Shown here in pieces: positions 50,892 to 59,157 of a stretch of 64,000 nucleotides of DNA; position 1 is the stretch's first letter, and every line of letters begins with the position of its first letter. The stretch lies in NCBI RefSeq assembly GCF_014654205.1, contig NZ_BNAW01000005.1, positions 124,001-188,000 of the forward strand. Reading direction: 5' to 3'. The notes beneath the pieces are model-generated. The model was not told where the DNA came from. It saw nothing but the letters and a program-made list of their open reading frames with translations, and did no database searches. The position numbers and the translations under genes are program-made. Source of the DNA: Amycolatopsis bullii (GTDB lineage Bacteria; Actinomycetota; Actinomycetes; Mycobacteriales; Pseudonocardiaceae).

Positions 50892-51981
50892 GGGACCACC
50901 TCAAGGTGACGGTCGTGCCCGCGCCGGGGCGCGAGGTGATCTCCGCCGTGCCGCCCGCGGCCCGCATCCGTTCCACCACCGAACCGCGCACGCCCCGGCG
51001 GGACGCGGGAACCTTCGCCAGGTCGAAGCCGGCGCCGTCGTCGCTGACGGTCAGCGTGACCCCGCCGGGTGCGGGACCCAGGTGCACCGCCACGGAATCC
51101 GCACCGGAATGGCGTTCGGCGTTGCGGAGCGCTTCTTCGGCCGCGCGCACGACGGCGAGGGCGGCCGACGCCGGGACCAGCGGCACCGGCTCCCAGACCG
51201 CCGTCACCGGCAGTGCGCGCCCGGTCGAGATCACGCGCACGCCGGCTTCGAGGTCGACGAGCGTGTCGTCGGCGACGCCGTCCCCGCCGGTCAGCACGAC
51301 GAGGTCACGTGCCGCGTAACCGGCCACCGCGGCCGGGTCCGTCGCGGCGCCGGAGGCCACCGCCAGGAACGTCGCCGCCGCTGTGTCGTGCAGCAGCGCG
51401 AGGTATTCGCGCTCCCGCCGGCGCCGGTCCCGGTCGAGGGCTTCGGCCTGCTCGAGCGCGGCCTGTTCGGCGCGAGCGGCGTCGGTCCGCCGGCTCGACC
51501 GCACGAGCAGCACGAACGCCAGCCGCGCGAGCACGCTCTCCACGGCGACCCGCAGCGCCACCGGCAGCCATTCACCCGGGCCGACCCCGATCCCGGCGGC
51601 CAGGAGGACGACCAGCGCGGGCCCGGTCAGCCGCGGCGGGTACTGCCACTGCCAGGTGATGGCCGTGGTCGTGAGGACGTTGACCGCCCACAGGCTGGCC
51701 TCGCCGGGGACAGAGGTGATCCACGTCTGGGTGGCGCACAGCGCGCCCGCACGCACCACCGACAGCGCGAACGACGCACGCCGCCCACCGAAGACGTCGG
51801 CAGCCGCCGCGACCAGGCTGAGCGCGAGCAGGCCGAAGGCCACCGGCAGCGCCGCACCGGGCGTGGCGACGACGCCGAAGATCCCGACGAGGGTGGTGGC
51901 CACGGCCCGCGCCGGCCCGGCGAACCGCGTGACCGAGGCTCGCAACTGAGCCTCGACGGGCCCCGGCGTGCCGGCCGTCAT
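50884..51981 (-). CDS. Histidine kinase, HisKA_3 type
   Basis: The 365-residue membrane sensor kinase has about six hydrophobic segments (about 20-165). The phosphoacceptor helix is YLALLHDTAAATFLAVASGA (His about 199), the N-box VVRAAEEALRNAERHSGADS (about 280) and the G1 box VSDDGAGFDLAKVP, followed by RRGVRGSVVERM. It is complete and presumably phosphorylates the regulator at 49171. ATG 51981 starts the gene. It leads a three-gene overlapping operon of true kinase, degenerate kinase and response regulator. Confidence 0.92.
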   Translation of the reverse strand: MTAGTPGPVEAQLRASVTRFAGPARAVATTLVGIFGVVATPGAALPVAFGLLALSLVAAAADVFGGRRASFALSVVRAGALCATQTWITSVPGEASLWAVNVLTTTAITWQWQYPPRLTGPALVVLLAAGIGVGPGEWLPVALRVAVESVLARLAFVLLVRSSRRTDAARAEQAALEQAEALDRDRRRREREYLALLHDTAAATFLAVASGAATDPAAVAGYAARDLVVLTGGDGVADDTLVDLEAGVRVISTGRALPVTAVWEPVPLVPASAALAVVRAAEEALRNAERHSGADSVAVHLGPAPGGVTLTVSDDGAGFDLAKVPASRRGVRGSVVERMRAAGGTAEITSRPGAGTTVTLRWSRA

Positions 51982-52409
51982 CACACCCCCAGCACAGCGT
52001 GGAACCGCGGAAATCGGACGAACCGTTTCTATCACCTGCGGGATCCGAACCTCGCGGCCGCCGCATCGGGGGTTCCGGCGGTCAGCCGCCGGACCGGCGG
52101 ATTAGGCACCCCGGACGGCGATGCCGCCCCCGGACCGGGCCGGGCCGCCGGTGCTCCGATCCCGATGGCTCCGATGCAGCCACGCTGGCGCCGGGAAGGC
52201 CGGAAAGCCCGGAGATCCGCCGGGTCACCCCTGACAGCGTCCGCAATCAACTGCGCGAAGAGGGCCGGTCGATCTCGGCCCGCCGAACGCCCCACGCAGG
52301 CGTGGCTGACCGCTCCGGCGTGGCCGAAGACGACGGTGATCTTCACCTAGACCCTGAACTACAACGTCATGTGGTCGCCGACTACCTGGGTGTCACGCCC
52401 TCGACCGCG
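51982..52409. other. Non-coding or degraded region, 428 nt
   Basis: This region lies upstream of the kinase operon. Short plus-strand frames give Pro/Arg-rich text without family resemblance. One frame near 52350 reads HVVADYLGVTPSTASRM, which could be a decayed helix-turn-helix, but it is too short to claim. The kinase promoter should lie near 51985-52040. Confidence 0.4.
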
Positions 52410-52540
52410 AGCCGGATGGGTGGTGCTCGTCACCGAGCAGGACGATCCGGCCGTCGAACCCTGTGCCCCGCAACGCTTCGGCGGCCTTCGCGCCCGCCAA
52501 GCCGGCCCCGATGATGACGAACGTCGGCGATACCACCGAT
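52410..52540 (-). pseudogene. N-terminal fragment of FAD-dependent (ferredoxin) reductase
   Basis: The minus strand reads SPTFVIIGAGLAGAKAAEAL, then RGTGFDGRIVLLGDE, the FAD-binding beta-alpha-beta start of ferredoxin/rubredoxin reductases. It then runs into HHPSGSRSRA and a stop near 52407. Only about 40 of the expected 400 residues remain. Confidence 0.8.
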
Positions 52541-52584
52541 GAGCTCCTCGATCGGACTTCGGATGGTGCGCGGGCTGGGCGGGG

Positions 52585-53004
52585 TCAGCTGTCGATGCCC
52601 AGGGCCGCGAGCAGGACGAGCACAACGGTGGCGACGGCGACCAGCCCGTGCGCGGCGACCACCACAACGGGGAAGTGCTGCTCGGGCGCCGCGTCCGAGG
52701 CTGAGGCGGCCGCGGTGCGGTTGCGGTAGCCGGGGATCCATCGGGCCAGCATGGTGAAGCCCAGCAAGGCGACCGGCACCAGCAGGACGAACGCGATCCA
52801 CGCGAGCGTCTTGCCGCCGGCGATCAGGTAGATGATCCACAGGACGAGCCCGGCCGCGGCGAGGGCGAAGTGCCCGAAGATCAGTCCCGGGGAGAACCGG
52901 CTGCGTCCCGGTTCGCGGGTGCCGCCCTTGGCGATCCAGGTGCCCAGCATGACGAAGCCGCCGACGGCGGTGACCAGCCAGGCGATCAGCGCGGCGATGT
53001 CCAT
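52585..53004 (-). CDS. Four-helix membrane protein of unknown family
   Basis: The 139-residue protein has four hydrophobic segments (about 3-22, 43-66, 68-90 and 113-134). A conserved-looking TWIAKGGTREPGRSRFSPGL between helices 1 and 2 places basic residues in the cytoplasm, and a loop WIPGYRNRTAAASASDAAPE lies before the last helix. I do not recognise a family. It ends the operon that begins with the DUF2231 gene (37-nt gap) and probably shares its redox-responsive control. Confidence 0.85.
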   Translation of the reverse strand: MDIAALIAWLVTAVGGFVMLGTWIAKGGTREPGRSRFSPGLIFGHFALAAAGLVLWIIYLIAGGKTLAWIAFVLLVPVALLGFTMLARWIPGYRNRTAAASASDAAPEQHFPVVVVAAHGLVAVATVVLVLLAALGIDS

Positions 53005-53041
53005 GAGATTTCTCCTCGGTGTGGTGGTGGGAAGGAACGGT

Positions 53042-53566
53042 TCAGGAGGTGTGGCGGGTCGCGTAGCCCTCGGCCTGGGTGGTCTCGGCGGCGACGCGGA
53101 CGCCGTAGTGGTAGGCCAGCTTGCCGCCGAGGTAACCGGACGCGGCGAGGACGACGAGCGCGGCCGCGGACAGCACCAGCGGGCCGATCCCGACCGGACC
53201 GGGTCCGTCCGAAGCCGCGCGGCGCCAGAAGAACCCGGCGACGTAGGCCGCGGTGACCACGAGGTTGAGGCTCATGTGCGTCAGCCCGGTGCGGAACGCC
53301 GGCGTGCCGGTGGGGATGGCCAGCAGGTCGAGGGTGCCGATCAGCGCCGCGGCCAGCGCGCCGACGACGCCGATCGCGATGAGCCAGACCGAGCCGCGCG
53401 CCAGGAAACCGGGGTCGTCGACGATCCGCGAGCCGATGTCGAACACCAGGCTGGAGACCCAGGCGCCGATCGGGACGGTGACCAGGATGGGGTGGAAGGG
53501 GTGCCCGTAGGGGCCGGCGAGCACGGCGCTCACCGGCTGCTTCGCCTGTTCGAGTTCGTGGGTCAT
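53042..53566 (-). CDS. DUF2231 family membrane protein
   Basis: The 174-residue protein has four transmembrane helices with the DUF2231 signature GHPFHPILVTVPIGAWVSSL (about 21-40), rich in His that could bind heme or metal. The later segment HMSLNLVVTAAYVAGFFWRR is typical too. Relatives accompany respiratory or heme-linked systems. AAGGAGTACTCACC precedes ATG 53566. It is divergent from a Cys-rich ArsR/SufR-like regulator and is its probable target, together with the small membrane protein downstream. Confidence 0.92.
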   Translation of the reverse strand: MTHELEQAKQPVSAVLAGPYGHPFHPILVTVPIGAWVSSLVFDIGSRIVDDPGFLARGSVWLIAIGVVGALAAALIGTLDLLAIPTGTPAFRTGLTHMSLNLVVTAAYVAGFFWRRAASDGPGPVGIGPLVLSAAALVVLAASGYLGGKLAYHYGVRVAAETTQAEGYATRHTS

Positions 53567-53643
53567 GGTGAGTACTCCTTTTCGCCAGCGAAGTTTGGTC
53601 TTACTAGCGGCGGCGGTCAAGTCGAGCAGGTGAGCGCTACCCG

Positions 53644-53674
53644 ATCGGAGTTACAGCCATGACTATCGGTGTTA
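53644..53674. promoter_or_regulatory. Direct repeats between DUF2231 and regulator genes
   Basis: ATCGGAGTTA (53644-53653) and ATCGGTGTTA (53665-53674) are direct repeats 21 bp apart, two helical turns, 10 nt before the regulator's start. They are candidate binding sites for the adjacent Cys-rich regulator. Confidence 0.5.
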
Positions 53675-53684
53675 GCCTGCTTCC

Positions 53685-54416
53685 ATGGACCAGGAGCCGA
53701 TCAGTGCGCTCGCCGCGCTGGACGATCCGCTGCGGAGCGGCATGTACACCCACATCCGGCACGCCCGGCACCCGGTCACCCGCGACGAAGCCGCCGAAGC
53801 GGTCGGCATCTCCCGCAAGCTCGCGGCCTTCCACCTCGACAAGCTCGTCGCCGCCGGCCTGCTGCGGACGCGCTACGAGTTCGTCGGCGGCATCCGCAAG
53901 GTCGGGCGCGCCCCCAAGGTCTACGAGCCGTCCGACCTCGAAGTGCAGGTCAGCATCCCGCCCCGCCAGCACGACCTCCTCGCCGACATCCTCCTGGACG
54001 CTGTGCTCGAGGAAGGCGACGGCGAAACGGCCCGGCAGGCGACGCTGCGCACGGCACACCGGCACGGCGAAGCGCTGGGCTCGGCAGAACGGGAACAGCT
54101 CCGCCCGGGACGCCTCGGCACCGAGCGGGCGCTGACGCTCATCTCGGCCGTCGTCGAGCGCCACGGCTTCGAGCCGGATCGGGAGACCGCGACCTGCCTG
54201 CGGCTGCGCAACTGCCCCTTCCACCCGCTGGCCACGAAGGCGCCGGACCTGGTGTGCGGCATTAACCAGGCCTTCCTCGGCGGCCTGCTTGACGGACTCC
54301 AGGCTTCCACCGTCGAAGCCGTCCTCGATCCTCGTGCAGGCGAATGCTGCGTGGAACTGAGGCCCGCGACATCCCCACATGACGACGGCAGTGGTTCGGA
54401 ATCAGCGACCACCTGA
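53685..54416 (+). CDS. ArsR/SufR-like regulator with Cys cluster
   Basis: The 243-residue regulator has a winged helix at the N-terminus (about 8-75: LDDPLRSGMYTHIRHARHPV, then EAAEAVGISRKLAAFHLDKL). A C-terminal ligand domain contains Cys at C-x5-C-x13-C (TCLRLRNCPFHPLATKAPDL, VC) and a later CC pair (GECCVEL). That pattern is characteristic of the SufR group, which binds an iron-sulfur cluster and senses oxidative or iron stress. It diverges from the DUF2231/membrane-protein operon across two direct repeats. The cluster is inferred, not proven. Confidence 0.88.
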   Translation: MDQEPISALAALDDPLRSGMYTHIRHARHPVTRDEAAEAVGISRKLAAFHLDKLVAAGLLRTRYEFVGGIRKVGRAPKVYEPSDLEVQVSIPPRQHDLLADILLDAVLEEGDGETARQATLRTAHRHGEALGSAEREQLRPGRLGTERALTLISAVVERHGFEPDRETATCLRLRNCPFHPLATKAPDLVCGINQAFLGGLLDGLQASTVEAVLDPRAGECCVELRPATSPHDDGSGSESATT

Positions 54417-54562
54417 GCCACGCCTCGTCGGTACCCGTGGCCGCATGATCGCGGCGCAGTTCGCCCCCCACTTCGGGCGTGGAGCGGCACGATTGGGCTG
54501 CGGCTCAGGGGGTAAGCCACCGGTTGAGGCAGAGAACTCGAAGGAGTACGGGAGAACCACGC

Positions 54563-55258
54563 ATGGCCACCCAGAGGATTCTGATCATCGTCACGAACGC
54601 CCGGGAGTACGAGAAGGTCGGGATGCGAACCGGACTGTGGTTGGGCGAGCTGACCCACTTCTACGACTACGCCGAGGACCACGGCTTCGACCTCGACATC
54701 GCCAGCCCGGCCGGTGGGTACGTGCCGATCGACCCCGAGAGCTTGGCCCACGACGTGCTGAGCGAGTTGGGGACGGACCAGCGGTACCGCGACCGCGAGT
54801 TCATGGACCTCCTGAAGAACACCAAGAAAGCCGGCGAGGTGAACGTCGACGACTACGACGCGATCTACTTCACCGGGGGTCACGGCGTGATGTTCGACTT
54901 CCGCGACAAGGCTCTGGCCGAACTGACGGCCCGCTTCTACGACAGTGGGCGGATCGTGTCCGCGGTGTGCCACGGCCCCGCCGGCCTGCTGGACGTCACC
55001 CTCAACAGTGGCGACCCGCTGGTCAAGGACAAGAACGTGACGGGATTCTCCTGGCCGGAGGAGGAAGCTGCGCAGCGGGCCGACGCGGTACCGTTCAGCC
55101 TCCAGGACGAACTGAAGAACCGCGGTGGGAACTACAGCATCGCCGACAAGCCTTTCGAACCGTACGTGGTGACCGACGGGCGGCTGATCACCGGGCAGAA
55201 TCCGGGTAGCGCTCGCGGGGTCGCCGAGGCCGTCGTCGCGGCGTTGCAGGCCAGGTGA
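54563..55258 (+). CDS. DJ-1/PfpI family protein (Hsp31-like)
   Basis: The 231-residue class I glutamine-amidotransferase-fold protein has RILIIVTNAREYEKVGMRTG, LDIASPAGGYVPIDPES, DAIYFTGGHGVMFDFRDKAL and the nucleophile Cys 136-His 137 in VSAVCHGPAGLL. Length and the insertion around 60-95 match the Hsp31/YhbO-like group, whose members act as glyoxalase III, chaperones or deglycases. GGAGAACCACGC precedes ATG 54563; an upstream in-frame start at 54479 lacks a ribosome site. The role is probably detoxification of reactive carbonyls. Confidence 0.93.
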   Translation: MATQRILIIVTNAREYEKVGMRTGLWLGELTHFYDYAEDHGFDLDIASPAGGYVPIDPESLAHDVLSELGTDQRYRDREFMDLLKNTKKAGEVNVDDYDAIYFTGGHGVMFDFRDKALAELTARFYDSGRIVSAVCHGPAGLLDVTLNSGDPLVKDKNVTGFSWPEEEAAQRADAVPFSLQDELKNRGGNYSIADKPFEPYVVTDGRLITGQNPGSARGVAEAVVAALQAR

Positions 55259-55949
55259 CGGGCTGGGCTCATGCATCCTGCCCATACGGGTGAACCTGGC
55301 GTGGTGACGAACCCGCACCCACGTCCGCTTGCGCACGGAGGCTCGGGTGGATCGGTGTAACCCGCGGCGACAGCGGCATCGATCTGAGCTTGTGCAACTT
55401 CGACGGGAGAGCCGTTCCGGAGGGTGATCACGCCCAAGGTGAGTGGACCGTTGAGCCCCTTACCGCCGGAGAAACGATCTTTGAGGACAACGCCATTCCT
55501 GGCACCGACCTGTTCTGCCACAACGGAAAGAAGTGCGCTCTGTTGTGCACGCCGACGCCGCCGCTGCAGAAAACCCATGATCGGACTCTATCCGGCCGGA
55601 CAGGCGCCAGGTAGACCCGATCAGCGGATCGCCGGCACGGTAGACGTGTTCCAGATTTTGATGATCGACGTTCGAATGGATGCCCGGTCGGCAGCGCCAG
55701 CGCGTCGGAGAAGAACTCGTAGTACGGGTGCTGGAGGTCTCCATAGGCACGGCGGGCATGCTCGAGGAACTCCTCCGACCGGTCTTCCCTCCCCGATGCC
55801 ATGGCGGACCGTGCATTCCCTTCTTGGGGTGGATGCTGACAGGTTGGTTTGCTCGACTTGGTCGATCTTGCCACCGACTCCGCCAGTGACCGCGCCGTCA
55901 TCGCGGCGCTGGGCATCCCGTAGTGCAGGCCGGCGCTCGTCGCGGGCGA
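55259..55949. other. Gene-poor stretch with possible decayed sequence, 691 nt
   Basis: No intact gene is convincing. A minus-strand frame (stop inside the DJ-1 gene, start 55578) contains a protein-like part, ALLSVVAEQVGARNGVVLKD then GPLTLGVITLRNGSPVEVAQ, and another at about 55700-55800 contains EEFLEHARRAYGDLQHPYYE. Both are short, in separate frames, and end in low-quality sequence. They could be remnants of one or two unrecognised genes. Confidence 0.4.
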
Positions 55950-56870
55950 TCACCATCCCGGTCGCGGTGACCCGGACGAGCCCGGGAGCAGGTCGGTGTC
56001 CAGTTCGCTGCCGTGGTCGGCCACATAGGACGCCGGCTCCACCGGCTGGTCGGTGAAGAACCGGACAGCCAGGTCCGCGACGTCGGCCGCGCGCTCCAGG
56101 ACCACCCAATGGTCCGCTTCCCTGATGCTCACGAACCGGCTGCCCGCGATCGTGGCCGCGAACTCCCGCTGCCGGTCCGGGCAGGTGATCGAGTCGTGCT
56201 CACCGGTGAACACCAGCGTCGGCACCCCGGACAGGCCGCCGTCGAAGGCGGGGCCGCTGATCAAGGACCGGCGCAGGTACTCCATCACGTTGGGCACGTT
56301 CACGGCGACGTGCAGCATCGACCGCTTGACGTAGCGGTACACCAGGGACCGCCGGGGGATGTGGCGGCCGGGGTCCAGGCACAACTGCATCCGCGCGGCC
56401 ACCGTGGCGAACGCTTCGGCGTCGCCGACGGCGAGGTGGTCGGCCGCTTCGCGCAACGACGCCTGCTGCGCGGGACTGGTGTGCGAGACCACGCCGCCGA
56501 GAACCAGCCGCGCGATCCGGTCCGGGTTGCGCTGGGCGCACCCGAAAGCGAGTTCGGCGCCGTAGGAATAACCGAACAGGTTGATCCGCGGTACGCCGAG
56601 GTCGTCGATGATCCGGTCGATCGCCTGGCCCATGAACGTGGTGTCCGACCCCGCCGGCAGCGGGTCCGAAGTCCCCATCCCGGGCAGGTCCGCGGTCACC
56701 AGGTCCGTCAGCGGCGTGATCCGGTCCTCCATGTGGGGCCAGCCGTAACTGCCCTGGAACCCGCCGCCGAGCACGACCACCGGCTCCGTCCGCGGAGCGG
56801 GCTGCCGCAGCCGCCGGTAGCTGAACCGCGTCCCGTCGACCGCCAGCGCGCGGACAACTTCCTCGTACAT
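55950..56870 (-). CDS. Alpha/beta hydrolase in ACP-ketosynthase operon
   Basis: The 306-residue hydrolase has EPVVVLGGGFQGSYGWPHME (oxyanion region), VTADLPGMGTSDPLPAGSDT, nucleophile elbow LFGYSYGAELAFGCA (Ser about 103), acid in VFTGEHDSITCPDRQ and His in READHWVVLERAAD. The cap is short. The layout is like proline iminopeptidase or thioesterase-type hydrolases of natural-product clusters. ATG 56870 lies 34 nt after the ketosynthase stop. By position it may release or edit the acyl chain on the ACP. Confidence 0.9.
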   Translation of the reverse strand: MYEEVVRALAVDGTRFSYRRLRQPAPRTEPVVVLGGGFQGSYGWPHMEDRITPLTDLVTADLPGMGTSDPLPAGSDTTFMGQAIDRIIDDLGVPRINLFGYSYGAELAFGCAQRNPDRIARLVLGGVVSHTSPAQQASLREAADHLAVGDAEAFATVAARMQLCLDPGRHIPRRSLVYRYVKRSMLHVAVNVPNVMEYLRRSLISGPAFDGGLSGVPTLVFTGEHDSITCPDRQREFAATIAGSRFVSIREADHWVVLERAADVADLAVRFFTDQPVEPASYVADHGSELDTDLLPGSSGSPRPGW

Positions 56871-56904
56871 GCTCTGCTTTCTGCTTCCGGCAACCGCCGG
56901 GTGA

Positions 56905-58143
56905 TCAGCTGCTCTTCGTGAGGACCAACGCGGCGTTGTGGCCACCGAAGCCCATCGACGTCTTCACCGCGCACTCGAAGGCCGCGGGCCGCGCTTCCTT
57001 GGCGACGACGTCGATCGGGATCCGGAGGTCGCGGGTTCGGAGGTTGCCGGTGGGCGGCACCAGCTGCTTCTCCAGCGCCAGGACGGTCAACGCGGCCTCG
57101 ATCCCGCCGGCCGCGCCGAGCGCGTGCCCGGTCATGGCCTTGGTGGAGGTGACCAGGGGACCTTCGCCGAAAACCCGGTGCAGCATCCGGGCTTCGATGA
57201 GGTCGTTCATCACGGTGGAGGTTCCGTGGGCGTTGACGTGGCCGACGTCGGCCGGCGCCACGGCCGCGTCCGCCAGGGCCGTCCGCAGTGCCCGCTCGAT
57301 CCCCGCGCCTTCGGGATCCGGCGCCACCGCCGCGTAGGCGTCGCTGGAGGCGCCGTAGCCCGCGATGCCGGCCCGGACCCGCGCGCCCCGCGCCGCCGCG
57401 TGCTCGGCTCGCTCCAGGACGACGAGGCCGGCGCCCTCGCCGACGACGAACCCGTCGCGGTCGGCGTCGAACGGGCGGCACGCCGTCGACGGATCGTCGC
57501 GGCGCGTCGACACCGCCCGCATCTGGCAGGCACTGGAGATCAACAGCCTTGAACACACCGATTCGGCGCCGCCGGCGATGGCGATGTCGCACGCCCCGGA
57601 GCGCAGCAGCTGCAGAGCGGTACCGATCGCGACCGTGCCCGAGGAACAGGCCGTGGAGACGCTCAGGCTCGGCCCCCGGGCGCCGAGGTCCATGCAGACG
57701 CTGCTGGCGGCGCTGTTCACCGTCGTCATCGGCGCCAGCTTCGGCGACACCCGGCGCGCCCCCTTTTCCGCGAGGACGGTGCTCTGCTCGTCGTAGAACG
57801 GAAGCCCGCCGTGGGCCGAGCCGATGACCACCGCGACCCGGTCGGTGTCCCACCCGGCGGTGTCGAATCCCGCGTCCGCCACCGCTTCCCGGGCCGCGAT
57901 CACCGCGAGCTGGGAAAACCGGTCCATCATCCGCATGGCCGGCACCCCCAGCCGGTTTTCCGCGTCGAGGTCGTCGATGGTGTACATGAAGTCGCACGAC
58001 AGCCCGTGCAGTTCGTCGCGGTGCCGGACGCCCCGGGCGGCACCGGACCGGGTCACCCCGTGCCACGCGGCGTCGGCTCCGATGCCCGCGGCGGTGACCA
58101 GCCCCAGGCCGGTCACCGCCGCGGTGAGCCCGCGCGCCGTCAC
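56905..58143 (-). CDS. Beta-ketoacyl-ACP synthase (FabF-like)
   Basis: The 412-residue thiolase-fold ketosynthase has the full Cys-His-His triad: Cys 166 in SVSTACSSGTVAIG, His 306 in HVNAHGTST and His 340 in KAMTGHALGAAGG, with the Lys of that loop. The C-terminal NTSMGFGGHN-type motif is KTSMGFGGHNAALVL. The usual TACASG is TACSSG here. It should condense an acyl unit with malonyl-ACP. Its ATG overlaps the ACP stop (ATGA). There is no chain-length factor, ketoreductase, malonyl transferase or acyltransferase gene nearby. Confidence 0.96.
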   Translation of the reverse strand: MTARGLTAAVTGLGLVTAAGIGADAAWHGVTRSGAARGVRHRDELHGLSCDFMYTIDDLDAENRLGVPAMRMMDRFSQLAVIAAREAVADAGFDTAGWDTDRVAVVIGSAHGGLPFYDEQSTVLAEKGARRVSPKLAPMTTVNSAASSVCMDLGARGPSLSVSTACSSGTVAIGTALQLLRSGACDIAIAGGAESVCSRLLISSACQMRAVSTRRDDPSTACRPFDADRDGFVVGEGAGLVVLERAEHAAARGARVRAGIAGYGASSDAYAAVAPDPEGAGIERALRTALADAAVAPADVGHVNAHGTSTVMNDLIEARMLHRVFGEGPLVTSTKAMTGHALGAAGGIEAALTVLALEKQLVPPTGNLRTRDLRIPIDVVAKEARPAAFECAVKTSMGFGGHNAALVLTKSS

Positions 58144-58391
58144 GCCGCGGTCTTCTCGTCGACCACGGTGGCCAGCTGCCCCACGGTTTCGCGGGTGGTC
58201 AGCTGGACGTCTTCGAGGTCGATGCGCAGGCGTTCCTCGAGGAGCACGCGCAATTCTTCCAGGGCGAGAGAATCCATGCCGAGCTCACGCAGCGACGCCT
58301 CGGGCCGGACGTCGACCGGTTCCACGCCGAAGGTTCCGGTCAGGAGGGTGGCGATTTCTTGTTCAGCGGTCACGCTGCTCTGGACTCCCAT
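58140..58391 (-). CDS. Acyl carrier protein
   Basis: The 83-residue ACP has the phosphopantetheine site Ser 41 in LRELGMDSLALEELRVLLEE and the acidic helix II/III surface (ERLRIDLEDVQL). The gene starts the operon and overlaps the ketosynthase start. It diverges in sequence from housekeeping AcpP (DSL preceded by GM rather than GA/GAD), so a dedicated partner of the linked ketosynthase is likely. Confidence 0.95.
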   Translation of the reverse strand: MGVQSSVTAEQEIATLLTGTFGVEPVDVRPEASLRELGMDSLALEELRVLLEERLRIDLEDVQLTTRETVGQLATVVDEKTAA

Positions 58392-58557
58392 TCACATTCG
58401 CGCGACCCACCTTGTTGCGGTCGCGACACGGCACATCGGCAGTTACCCCGCGACCGACAGTTATATCCGCCCCCGTGGCAAAAGGGAGCCACTTAGCTCG
58501 ATAGAGTGAATTTCTGGTCGAGCTGAAAAACGCCGGGTGGGGTTCGAGGTGCGTCGC

Positions 58558-58887
58558 TCAGTTGCCGGTGCCGGTGCCGCCGTCGGACACGCCAGTGCCC
58601 GCGCAGCTGTCCGGTGACTCGCCGTTGCCCACGCCGACGCCGTTCGCGACATCGTGGATCGGCACCTGAACGAGCAGGACGTTGATCTCGTTCTCGCAGA
58701 ACCCGACCGTGCCGCCGACGTTGTGCAGCGCGTCGGTGTTTTCGAGGTTGACCAGGCTGAACTGGCTGGTCGAATCGGAGCCGTCCTCGTACCCGTAATC
58801 GCCCCAGGTGTCGGCGGCGGCGACGCCACCGGTCAGGAAGGCACCGGCACCGAGCGCACTGGTCACGACGAGGAACTTCTTCAGCAT
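58558..58887 (-). CDS. Rodlin-like secreted protein
   Basis: The 109-residue protein has a signal LKKFLVVTSALGAGAFLTGG with cleavage near VAAA. The mature part is FSLVNLENTDALHNVGGTVG, FCENEINVLLVQVPIHDVAN and GESPDSCAGTG. Two Cys and the alternating IN-V-L-QVPI-DV pattern resemble Streptomyces rodlins (RdlA/B), which organise chaplin fibrils on spores. No chaplin gene is in the window. The assignment rests on pattern only. Confidence 0.75.
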   Translation of the reverse strand: MLKKFLVVTSALGAGAFLTGGVAAADTWGDYGYEDGSDSTSQFSLVNLENTDALHNVGGTVGFCENEINVLLVQVPIHDVANGVGVGNGESPDSCAGTGVSDGGTGTGN

Positions 58888-59157
58888 GCGGGAGACTCCT
58901 TGGAATCGGAAAGCTTGACCGGGCGACGGTTGCGTCGCGCGCGAGCAGAAAATACTGGGGTATCCGTCCGGCCGACCACGTCAGAACCCATCGTGTGACG
59001 CTCGCGGGCCGCCGAGCGCGGTGTCGTTAACCCGGTCGTGCACTTCGGCTCCCCCGGCTTCCGCTCGCGGTGGAAAACCAGAGGCCGGACCGGAGCGAAT
59101 GGAGTCACCGTCGGAGGCTGTGGCTCGAATGCTCGCTCGACGCCGAGGCTGGTCCGG

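Noticed and set aside
55132-55578. Minus-strand frame of 148 codons overlapping the DJ-1 gene
   Set aside because: It overlaps an obvious gene by more than 120 nt, has no ribosome site, and its C-terminal third is shadow sequence. Only the part beyond 55260 might be a remnant.
56905-58391. Calling the KS-ACP pair a type II polyketide synthase
   Set aside because: No chain-length factor, cyclase or ketoreductase is present, and the KS reads as FabF-like; left as an unclassified cassette.
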